NCBI GenBank assembly: GCA_017456465.1
Contig: JAFTJJ010000120.1
Location: forward strand, 1 to 21,912
DNA: 21,912 nt
Reading direction: 5' to 3'
Source of the DNA: Clostridia bacterium
GTDB lineage: Bacteria; Bacillota; Clostridia; Christensenellales; UBA1242
Below the pieces are notes generated by a model. The model was not told the origin of the DNA and searched no databases. It saw only the letters and a list, made by a program, of their open reading frames with translations. Shown one piece after another: positions 1 through 6,946 of this stretch (positions within the stretch are counted from its first letter, which is position 1; each line of letters opens with the position of its first letter). The position numbers were made by a program, and so were the translations under genes.

Positions 1-808
1 CCCAAGAAATTCCAGTCGCAAATTTCTCTCGGTATGATTCCAATTCTTGTTCAGTTGCAAACAATTTGTAAAGCTCAAAAAGCGCACAGTCCGTGCTCTT
101 TGGCTCTGTCGGAAGTGAACTGTCTGTCTTGATTGAACTCACAAGTTTTTTAAGCTCAGTTTCAGTGCAAAAAAGTGGAATGACATTTCCATAACTCTTG
201 CTCATTTTCCTTCCGTCTGTGCCATAAATTGTTGCCACACTTTCTTGAATGAGCTCTTGAGGCACAACAAGTGTGTTTCCATATCTCTTGTTGAAGGCTT
301 TTGCCATGTCTCTTGCCATCTCAACATGCTGCTTTTGGTCAGCCCCAACTGGAACATACTTTGAATTGAACAGCAAAATGTCCGCCGCCATCAAAATTGG
401 ATAGTTATAAAGCCCCATGTTTACAAGCGCGTCTGGATCGTCTCCAAGCTCTGTGCTTTTTTGGGCAAGTGCCTTGTATGCATGTGCTCTGTTCATGAGA
501 CCCTTGCTTGTCACATTGCAAAGAAGCCAGTTGAGCTCAGTCACCTCAGGCACTTGACTTTGCTTGTAAAAAATCACCCTGCTTGGATCAACTCCGCACG
601 CAAGATATGTGCAAGCCAAAAGTTTTGTGTAGTCTTGAAGCTCTTTCTTGTCCTTGATTTGATTCAATGCATGATAGTCCGCAATGAAATAAAAACAGTC
701 AAGTTCTGGATTGTTGCTCATTTCAATTGCAGGTTTGATTGCACCAAAATAGTTTCCAATGTGTGGAATGCCCGTTGGTTTCACGCCAGTCAGCACAACT
801 TTATTCAT
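1..808 (-). CDS. trpS: Tryptophan--tRNA ligase (TrpRS), 3' end cut off by the window edge
   Basis: Cytoplasmic class I aminoacyl-tRNA synthetase that charges tRNA-Trp with tryptophan. The reading frame is open from ATG at 808 to base 2, giving about 269 residues, so the C-terminal anticodon-binding part is missing (whole enzymes are about 330 residues or more). The N-terminus carries the HIGH-type signature PTGIPHIGN (residues 11-19). The Rossmann fold region includes NYPILMAADILLF and PVGADQKQH. The second class I signature is GTDGRKMSKSYGN, with KMSKS at 201-205. The start is supported by an AAAGGAG ribosome binding site six or so bases upstream. That site lies directly after the mnmA stop codon, so the two genes are about 14 bp apart and surely co-transcribed. 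The identification is secure from the motifs. Confidence 0.96.
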   Translation of the reverse strand, partial: MNKVVLTGVKPTGIPHIGNYFGAIKPAIEMSNNPELDCFYFIADYHALNQIKDKKELQDYTKLLACTYLACGVDPSRVIFYKQSQVPEVTELNWLLCNVTSKGLMNRAHAYKALAQKSTELGDDPDALVNMGLYNYPILMAADILLFNSKYVPVGADQKQHVEMARDMAKAFNKRYGNTLVVPQELIQESVATIYGTDGRKMSKSYGNVIPLFCTETELKKLVSSIKTDSSLPTEPKSTDCALFELYKLFATEQELESYREKFATGISW

Positions 809-822
809 AATTTTCTCCTTTC

Positions 823-1902
823 TTATTTGATCACTTCGTCAATAGTTCCCCCACCAAGACATTTGTCGCCGTCATAAAACACAACATATTGCCCAGGAGT
901 GACCGCTCTTTGCTTTTCCGCAAACGTCACATAAACCGAACCATCTTCTCGAATTTTCACATTAACTTTTTGTTCTTTTTGTCTGTATCTGAATTTTGCT
1001 GTAACACAAAATTCTTTGTTTTCTGGAACTCGTGGAATCCAATTCACTTGCTTTGCAACAAGAGCAGATGACAAGAGTTCTTCGCCATCACCTTGAGCCA
1101 CAAGCAGTTGGTTTTTTGCCATGTCTTTTCCAACAACAAACCATCCTTCACCAATATTTCCATGCCCACCACCAATTCCAAGCCCGCGGCGCTGACCAAT
1201 TGTATATTTTGAAATTCCAGTGTGACGTCCAACAATCTTGCCAGTGCCAGCATGAACAATGTCTCCATCAGATTCAGGATAATTTTCTTGCATGAAAGTC
1301 TTGAATTTTTCTGATCCCAAAAAACAAATGTCATAACTGTCTTTTGTCTCAGATGAAACAAGTCCATTCTCTCTTGCAATTTCTCGAACTTCAGACTTTG
1401 TGAGACTTCCCAGTGGAAACAGTGCCTTTTCAAGTTGATGCTGTGAAAGTTGACACAAAAAATATGTTTGGTCTTTTTCCGCGTCCACAGCTTTTTTCAA
1501 AATGTGCCCATTTTCACCGTGCTCGATGCTTGCATAGTGTCCTGTTGCAAAATAATAAGCACCAAGCCTTCTCGCAAAATCAATGAATGGCTTGAACTTA
1601 ACTTCTCTGTTGCAAACAACACAAGGGTTTGGTGTTCTGCCCGATTTATATTCAGAAATGAAATAGTCTTTCACAATTTGCATGTGGTCATCATAATCAA
1701 CAACCTCACACTTGATGCCAAGAAACTCACACAATTCTCGAACCCTTTTTTCATCTGCGTCACGAGACTCTGTGTTCTCACCCCTCATGTGAAGACCAAC
1801 AACATCATAGCCTTGCTTCAAAAGAAGCAACGCCACAACGGAAGAGTCCACGCCTCCACTCATTCCGACAACAACTGTACCTTGGTGATTTTCTTTTCTC
1901 AT
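823..1902 (-). CDS. mnmA: tRNA-specific 2-thiouridylase MnmA
   Basis: Transfers sulfur to U34 of tRNA-Lys, -Glu and -Gln to make 2-thiouridine, using ATP and a sulfur relay that starts from a cysteine desulfurase. At 359 residues it is the normal family length. The PP-loop ATP pyrophosphatase motif SGGVDSS is at residues 15-21. The two family cysteines are visible: Cys97 in PNPCVVCN and Cys193 in DSYDICFLG. GHYAS and the C-terminal VTPGQYVVFYDGD motif are also present. It lies 23 bp downstream of the zinc-ribbon/TM2 gene and 14 bp upstream of trpS, in one minus-strand run. No Shine-Dalgarno sequence is visible: the upstream bases are almost all A and T. The start is chosen because the next ATG (residue 14) would fall right at the PP-loop. 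Confidence 0.96.
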   Translation of the reverse strand: MRKENHQGTVVVGMSGGVDSSVVALLLLKQGYDVVGLHMRGENTESRDADEKRVRELCEFLGIKCEVVDYDDHMQIVKDYFISEYKSGRTPNPCVVCNREVKFKPFIDFARRLGAYYFATGHYASIEHGENGHILKKAVDAEKDQTYFLCQLSQHQLEKALFPLGSLTKSEVREIARENGLVSSETKDSYDICFLGSEKFKTFMQENYPESDGDIVHAGTGKIVGRHTGISKYTIGQRRGLGIGGGHGNIGEGWFVVGKDMAKNQLLVAQGDGEELLSSALVAKQVNWIPRVPENKEFCVTAKFRYRQKEQKVNVKIREDGSVYVTFAEKQRAVTPGQYVVFYDGDKCLGGGTIDEVIK

Positions 1903-1925
1903 AATATAATTATTCTAAACAATTT

Positions 1926-2861
1926 TTACTTAATGTCAATATACTTTTTGCCAAGTTTCGCTCTGGTTTCCGTGTTGAGTTTCTTGATGAATTGCATTTT
2001 TGTGATGTCGTATTTGTATTTGTTGAAACAAATTGCAGCAAAGTCAAACACCCACATTGACAGGACAACAAATCCAAGACCTCCACCAACAAACACACCC
2101 ATGATGTTGTAAAGCACATCAATCATAATCACTGGAATAATGATTGCCCACATGATGATAACTGCCCAGCCTCGCTTTTTGTTCCCAGCATAAAAGTTGT
2201 GAAGCCCCAGCCACCCAAAGAGAAGAGCCAAAATCATGAGCTTGCCTTTGCTGATGAAATCAGGTTTAACTCTTGCAGCCTTGTTGACTTCTTTCATGAT
2301 TTTTCTGCGAGCAAGAAGCCTGTCTGCCCACTTGTAGATTTCCCACCACTTGAGCTTTTCTTGTTTGATCTCTCCTCTTGCTTTTTTGACAGAATATTCT
2401 TCTTGTTGCTCAAAAAAGGTCACATCTTTGGTGTCAATGTCAAACTTTCCACTTTCATCAACCGAAAATTCAGGGGCATCACTTTTTGTTTTCTTTTTTG
2501 GCTTGTGCTTGTGCCTTTTGGGTTTTGCTTGACCATCTTGAGTTTCTGCCTGTCCATCAGCATCAATGCTTTCTGACTCAACACTTTCTTCAACCCCATC
2601 ATCTTCGTCACTAAAAGCTTTTTCAAAATCAATTTCTTGAGCTTCTGCAAGCTTTCTCTTTTCACGCCTGCTCAGCTTCTTTTCTTTCCCAGTTTTTTCG
2701 TCTTTGACAATCACTTCATCATCAAGCTTATCTTCGATCTTTGGAATAATTTTGGGATTTCCAGAAAAATCCATTTCAGAAACAAGCATTCCACAAGATG
2801 AACACTCTGTGTCCTTTTTCTTGATGATATTCATGCACTTTGGACAAAATCTAATTGCCAT
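1926..2861 (-). CDS. Zinc-ribbon and TM2-domain membrane protein of unknown function
   Basis: 311 residues. The N-terminus has a compact zinc ribbon, CPKC at 6-9 and CSSC at 20-23. A long, highly charged and probably disordered linker follows (about 40-170), acidic around 76-100 and then basic (KPKRHKHKPKKKTK, 113-126). The C-terminal part, about 205-282, is a TM2-type domain: LFGWLGLHNFYAGNKKRGW matches the conserved core, and two or three hydrophobic segments follow. A basic cytoplasmic tail ends the protein. An AAAGGTGAG ribosome binding site precedes the ATG. It sits between the acetyltransferase gene (27 bp away) and mnmA. TM2 proteins have no general biochemical function, so I assign none. 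The architecture suggests an integral membrane protein with a cytoplasmic metal-binding head. Confidence 0.85.
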   Translation of the reverse strand: MAIRFCPKCMNIIKKKDTECSSCGMLVSEMDFSGNPKIIPKIEDKLDDEVIVKDEKTGKEKKLSRREKRKLAEAQEIDFEKAFSDEDDGVEESVESESIDADGQAETQDGQAKPKRHKHKPKKKTKSDAPEFSVDESGKFDIDTKDVTFFEQQEEYSVKKARGEIKQEKLKWWEIYKWADRLLARRKIMKEVNKAARVKPDFISKGKLMILALLFGWLGLHNFYAGNKKRGWAVIIMWAIIIPVIMIDVLYNIMGVFVGGGLGFVVLSMWVFDFAAICFNKYKYDITKMQFIKKLNTETRAKLGKKYIDIK

Positions 2862-2888
2862 AATTTCTCACCTTTTGAATTTAAATGA

Positions 2889-4016
2889 TTAATTTAATTT
2901 TTTAATGTAACATGTTTTTCTGCGCACAATTTCACGCTCAAACATGTCCAGACTTGAAATCGCCGCTGTGTTTGTTTCAAGCTGAGGACCACAGTCGGCA
3001 TAAGGAATGTTTCCCCTTGCAATAATTCTTTCAAGCATGTTTTTGATGATGAGCGAAGTCACACCCATTTTTTGATATTGTGGTTTCACAGCAATAAGCC
3101 CAAGCTCAATAACTGTTGGATTCTTGATTGCTGAGAGAAGCCTGATCCAACCAAATGGCAAATATCTTCCCTTGCTCTTTTGAAGCGCTTTTGCAAGCGA
3201 AGCAAATCCAATGCCAAACCCTGCAAGCTCGTCATTCTTGTCAAAAATCAAACTTATGAAATCTGTGTCAATCACCAGCTTGAAAAGGCCGATTGTTTGT
3301 TCAACAAGTTTTTCTCCAAAAGGAATTGTTCCATAAAGATCCTTATAACATTCATCCAAAAGTTTGAAAAATTGTTTGCCATATTTGTTCAAAAGTTGAT
3401 TTTTGTTTTTAAATCTCTTTTCATGAAAGCCATAACGAGATTCCACAACTTTTGCCACACGCTCTACTCTCTCGTCAAGTTTTTCAGGAATGTGGATTCT
3501 CCATTCAATCCACTTGCAATCAGGGGCGTAGCCATAACTTTCGATGATGTCTTTGTAATAGGCAAAATTATATGACCCAAGGAAAGTTCCCATTTCGTCA
3601 AAACCTTCAACCATCAATCCTTCTTTCTCAAGATCATTGAACCCAAGTGGACCATGGATTGTGTCCATTCCCTTGTCCCTTGCCCAAGCCTCAGCAGCAG
3701 CAAGAAGTGCATGCCCTGCTTCAACATCATTTTCAACATCAAACCTCGAAAACCTTGCATATTTCGCTTTGTTCTTTTGGTTGAAAGCATGCGAAATGAT
3801 GCCAGCAATTCTTCCCACAACCTTGCCATCACGCAGCGCAAGGAAATAAATCGCCTCACTCTCGTCAAAACTTGCATTCTTTTTTGGATTAGTGAGATTG
3901 AACTCGTCAAGCTCAAACGATGGCACATAGTTTGGACAGTTTTTGTAAAGCTCTGTCGGAAATTTGACAAACTTTTTGAAATCTCTTTTGTTTTTTATCT
4001 CTTTTATCTCAAGCAT
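2889..4016 (-). CDS. GNAT-type N-acetyltransferase-like protein
   Basis: 375 residues from the chosen start. The N-terminal half (about 1-170) contains YFLALRDGKVVGRIAGI, a GNAT-like strand pair, then HGPLGFNDLEKEGLMVEGFD, and the C-terminal half has a second GNAT-like region, ELGLIAVKPQYQKMGVTSLI (305-324), resembling the acetyl-CoA binding turn. This two-part layout matches large proteins often annotated only as GNAT family (YghO-like); the substrate is unknown. The frame is open up to 4070, but I place the start at ATG 4016 because GGAG lies seven bases upstream and because residues before it (HMYYIYC-type hydrophobic codons) look like leader translation. A plausible promoter lies just upstream, so this gene probably opens the operon with the TM2 gene, mnmA and trpS. 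The fold assignment is good; the function is open. Confidence 0.8.
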   Translation of the reverse strand: MLEIKEIKNKRDFKKFVKFPTELYKNCPNYVPSFELDEFNLTNPKKNASFDESEAIYFLALRDGKVVGRIAGIISHAFNQKNKAKYARFSRFDVENDVEAGHALLAAAEAWARDKGMDTIHGPLGFNDLEKEGLMVEGFDEMGTFLGSYNFAYYKDIIESYGYAPDCKWIEWRIHIPEKLDERVERVAKVVESRYGFHEKRFKNKNQLLNKYGKQFFKLLDECYKDLYGTIPFGEKLVEQTIGLFKLVIDTDFISLIFDKNDELAGFGIGFASLAKALQKSKGRYLPFGWIRLLSAIKNPTVIELGLIAVKPQYQKMGVTSLIIKNMLERIIARGNIPYADCGPQLETNTAAISSLDMFEREIVRRKTCYIKKLN

Positions 4017-4037
4017 TTTGTTTCTCCATACACAATA

Positions 4038-4066
4038 AATATATACCATAGAGATATTTATTGCAA
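4038..4066 (-). promoter_or_regulatory. Candidate sigma-A promoter for the acetyltransferase-TM2-mnmA-trpS operon
   Basis: On the minus strand, TTGCAA (4061-4066) and TATATT (4038-4043) are separated by 17 bp. The -10 box ends 21 bases before the start codon at 4016. A second TTGACA at 4075-4080 has no good -10 partner at the usual distance. The assignment rests on consensus matching only. Confidence 0.4.
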
Positions 4067-4169
4067 GCAAATGATGTCAAATTTTGTTATTATTCCCCTC
4101 ACTGCATAATGCAAAAACCAAAAAAATAAAATTCTAATAACAATTGTTTTTCGGGGAGGCTTCAAAACA

Positions 4170-5690
4170 TTGAGCAAGATTTTCAGAGCGGCAATGACAG
4201 TAACCATTTTTTCTGTGATCACAAGAGCAATGGGCTTTTTGATGAAAATTGTGCTTTCAAGAAACCTCGAGCCCTCTTCTCTTGGAGAATATCAAATTGC
4301 AATGAGCGTGTTTTCTGTGTTGCTGACATTGATTGCAAGCGGACTTCCTTTGATTGTTTCAAGACGTGTGTCGTTTTTTGCAAACAACAACCCACAAATG
4401 GTGCACAAAACATCATCTGCTGGACTTGCAATTTCACTTTCGTTGTCTGTCGCTTTTTGCGCAGTGCTGTTTGTTTTCAAAGATTTGCTTTCGGGGCTGT
4501 TTGCAAGTGAACACATCGGAGCAATGGTTTTGGCACTCACACCAGCACTAATTTTTTCAAGCATTTATTCAATTCTCAGGGGTACACTTTGGGGTCAAAA
4601 GAAATTTTTTGCGATTAGTTTTGCTGAATTTTTTGAACAATTAATCCGAATTGTTTGCTTGATTGTCCTTTTCATGCTTCCAGACACACACATGACCGGT
4701 GGAGTGAAAGCAACTTTCTCTCTTTCTGTTGCATGTATTTTTTCTGGAGTTTTGGTTCTTGTGATGTATTTCAAGGCAGGCAACAGACTCATGTCTCCAA
4801 AAGGTCAACTGTTGAGTGTTTTGAAGCAAAGTTCTTCAATCACCCTTGCACGAACTGCATCGTCAATTGTCACCATGCTCATTTCTTTCATCATTCCCTT
4901 GCGTCTTGCCACATTTGGCTTCACACAATCTCAAGCAATGGCAGAGTTTGGAATTGTGACAGGAATGGCACTTCCACTGATCACCATTCCAGGGACTTTC
5001 ATTTCGTCAATCGCTGTTGCTCTTGTCCCAGAAATCTCGTCCCAAACAACAAACATTGACAAAAATGGAGCAAAAAATCTACCTGCTCTCAAAACACAAA
5101 TATCTGTTGCCCTCAGTGCTGCCCTCATAATTTCATTCATGCTTGTTCCCGCATTTTTTGCACTTGGAACTCCAATTGCAGAAATTCTCTTCAAAAACAC
5201 AAGAGCTGGAACTTATGTCTCAGCTGGCAGCTTTTTGATGATCACAATGGGCATCACACAAATCACATCTTCTGTTTTGAACGCCATCGGGCTTGAAATC
5301 AAAACCCTCAAAAACTATGCAATTGGCGCTGTTGCTCTTCTTCTTGGAATTTACTTTTTGCCTGCAATCATTGGAGCCATGAGCCTCGTGGTTTCAATGC
5401 TTGCAATGAACTTGATTTCGGGCTTGCTGAATCTTTCAATGCTCAAAAAACGCGGACTGATTGGCACAAACTTGCCAAAAACAACATTGAAACTCGTTCT
5501 CATCACCGCGATGACAACTGCAATAACATTCTTTTCTTATGGCTTGCTTTCAAAAGCACTGAGCATGTTCTTTGCTGCAGCCATTTCAGGTGCATTGTCA
5601 CTTGCAGTTTTCTTTTTGCTGTCATATGCTCTAAACATTGTTACTGTCAGAACTTTTGTTTCAAAAAAATTAATCAAAAAAAATAAATAA
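4170..5690 (+). CDS. SpoVB/MurJ-like lipid flippase of the MOP (polysaccharide exporter) superfamily
   Basis: 506 residues, almost entirely hydrophobic, with about 12-14 predicted membrane segments and short basic loops. The opening (SKIFRAAMTVTIFSVITRAMG) and the region RGTLWGQKKFFAISFAEFFEQ match the SpoVB/YtgP branch of the polysaccharide biosynthesis flippases. Members export lipid-linked sugar intermediates; SpoVB is linked to spore cortex synthesis and YtgP/MurJ types to lipid II. Which of these applies cannot be told from one copy. The start is TTG at 4170 with GGGGAGG (4153-4159) about ten bases upstream; the next ATG (4194) is too far from that site. It stands alone on the plus strand, divergent from the acetyltransferase operon, and ends four bases from the convergent DUF4363 gene. 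No separate terminator is visible there. Confidence 0.88.
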   Translation: MSKIFRAAMTVTIFSVITRAMGFLMKIVLSRNLEPSSLGEYQIAMSVFSVLLTLIASGLPLIVSRRVSFFANNNPQMVHKTSSAGLAISLSLSVAFCAVLFVFKDLLSGLFASEHIGAMVLALTPALIFSSIYSILRGTLWGQKKFFAISFAEFFEQLIRIVCLIVLFMLPDTHMTGGVKATFSLSVACIFSGVLVLVMYFKAGNRLMSPKGQLLSVLKQSSSITLARTASSIVTMLISFIIPLRLATFGFTQSQAMAEFGIVTGMALPLITIPGTFISSIAVALVPEISSQTTNIDKNGAKNLPALKTQISVALSAALIISFMLVPAFFALGTPIAEILFKNTRAGTYVSAGSFLMITMGITQITSSVLNAIGLEIKTLKNYAIGAVALLLGIYFLPAIIGAMSLVVSMLAMNLISGLLNLSMLKKRGLIGTNLPKTTLKLVLITAMTTAITFFSYGLLSKALSMFFAAAISGALSLAVFFLLSYALNIVTVRTFVSKKLIKKNK

Positions 5691-5694
5691 ATCT

Positions 5695-6093
5695 TCACAT
5701 AATGTTCTCAATCGACACCAAAAAGTCATCTGCATAATGCTCAAGATAATGAGTTAATGCACAGAGTTCTGCAAGAGTTTCAGTTTTTTCTTGATTTTCC
5801 ACATACGCTTGAATTCTGCTGAGCGAAACTTCAATTTCTTTCAAACCCGTGTGCCAAATCAAACTTTTCAAAACCCTGAGTTTTTCATGCCACTCTTCAT
5901 GCAGACTCTTCATAAACAAAATGTTGTCTTCACTGTCAATCAAAGACTCTTCCGTTTTTTCAATCACTGCTTGAAAATTTTCGAGCTCATTCCTCAACGA
6001 TTTAAATGATCTGTCCAAATAAACCGACTCAAAAATGCACCCCGCCACCAAAATTCCAATAATTGACAAAATAACAACCCATTTCTTTACCAC
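5695..6093 (-). CDS. DUF4363 family membrane-anchored protein
   Basis: 132 residues. One N-terminal hydrophobic helix (residues 5-22, WVVILSIIGILVAGCIF) serves as an uncleaved anchor or signal. A helical, mostly charged domain follows, with heptad-like spacing and SLHEEWHEKLRVLKSLIWHTG in the middle, a pattern I recognise from DUF4363. No function is known. Translation probably starts at GTG 6093, seven bases inside the upstream DUF421 gene, with GGGAG seven bases before it, so the two are translationally coupled. DUF421-DUF4363 pairing is a recurrent arrangement in Bacillota, and it suggests that the helical domain acts with the DUF421 membrane protein outside the cytoplasmic membrane. Confidence 0.8.
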   Translation of the reverse strand: MVKKWVVILSIIGILVAGCIFESVYLDRSFKSLRNELENFQAVIEKTEESLIDSEDNILFMKSLHEEWHEKLRVLKSLIWHTGLKEIEVSLSRIQAYVENQEKTETLAELCALTHYLEHYADDFLVSIENIM

Positions 6094-6809
6094 CTTTCGT
6101 CTCCCGCAAAATCAGTGTCAAATGTCAAATATTCACTTGAGTTTTTTGCTTGAATAAACACTTTCCCACTGTTGTCAATTGAAAACAAAAGCACATCCTT
6201 GACGCGATTTGCATTTGCACGCATCAAACATGATTCAATAAACTTCTCGTCAATGCCAGAAAGCTCCACATTTTCTTGCATGAGCTTGCCATCCATAATG
6301 ATGTTGATCGGAAGAGTGCTCGTCTCACCGCTGATGTCCATGTCTTTTCTTGTGACTGGCATGTTCATGGCTTTTGGAATAATGCACATCTTTCCATTGG
6401 TTTCAATGATTGCATAAGCAATTTCATCAATTGCAAAGACATCACAACCACGCATGGCCTCAATCAAGTCGTCAAGTGTCATGTTAAGCTTTTTGAGCTC
6501 TTCATAATCAATCCCTGATGGTGTCACAACAATTGCTGGTCTGCCTGAAATCAAATATCTGATTTTCATGCTCTTTCTCGAAAGCACACAAATGAAAAAA
6601 TGCACCACTAAAAGCGCAAGCATTGGCACAACCCCGTGCAAAAGTGGCACAGACACTTCGCTCATTGGAATGCACGCAAGATCTGCAACAATCAGCGTGA
6701 TCACAAATTCAAAGGGCTGCATTTCACCCACTTGCCTCTTGCCCATGAGCCTGATCACAAACAGGATGAGCAAATAAATCAAAACTGACCGAATAAGCAT
6801 GATTGACAT
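6087..6809 (-). CDS. DUF421 (YetF-like) membrane protein
   Basis: About 240 residues. Three hydrophobic segments lie in the first 75 residues. The family signature MGKRQVGEMQPFEFVITLIV follows the first helix, and the rest is a soluble domain of the YetF/DUF421 type with SGRPAIVVTPSGIDYEELKK and LNMTLDDLIEAMR. The molecular role of the family is not established; the soluble part is thought to be cytoplasmic. The start is uncertain. An in-frame TTG at 6830 and ATGs at 6809 and 6800 are all possible, and none has a Shine-Dalgarno sequence. I chose 6809 as the first ATG ahead of the first membrane helix. The 3' end overlaps the DUF4363 gene by seven bases. A terminator-like hairpin separates it from uvrA. 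Confidence 0.82.
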   Translation of the reverse strand: MSIMLIRSVLIYLLILFVIRLMGKRQVGEMQPFEFVITLIVADLACIPMSEVSVPLLHGVVPMLALLVVHFFICVLSRKSMKIRYLISGRPAIVVTPSGIDYEELKKLNMTLDDLIEAMRGCDVFAIDEIAYAIIETNGKMCIIPKAMNMPVTRKDMDISGETSTLPINIIMDGKLMQENVELSGIDEKFIESCLMRANANRVKDVLLFSIDNSGKVFIQAKNSSEYLTFDTDFAGDERW

Positions 6810-6860
6810 AATACTAAATTTAGTTGCCAAAATAAAAATAAATATTCATTCAAAAAACAA

Positions 6861-6904
6861 AAAAACAATCAACAGAACAAAAATTTGAATTGCTGATTGT
6901 TTTT
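6861..6904 (-). terminator. Intrinsic terminator after uvrA (possibly active in both directions)
   Basis: A perfect 11-bp inverted repeat (AAAAACAATCA at 6861-6871 against TGATTGTTTTT at 6894-6904) has a 22-base loop and, on the minus strand, a T-rich tail TTGTTTTTTG. It sits about 43 bases past the uvrA stop codon and ahead of the DUF421 gene. The stem is AT-rich, so strength is uncertain. Confidence 0.55.
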
Positions 6905-6946
6905 ATTTTGCATAATATTCATTTTAATATTTGAAATTTTTACATT

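Noticed and set aside
1450..2112. Plus-strand open frame of 220 codons opposite mnmA and the TM2 gene
   Set aside because: It runs antisense to two well-supported genes, has no ribosome binding site and encodes a low-complexity His/Asn-rich sequence; it is a by-product of codon use in the real genes.
4017..4070. N-terminal extension of the acetyltransferase up to 4070
   Set aside because: The ATG at 4016 has a GGAG site at the normal distance, and the candidate promoter lies inside the extension.
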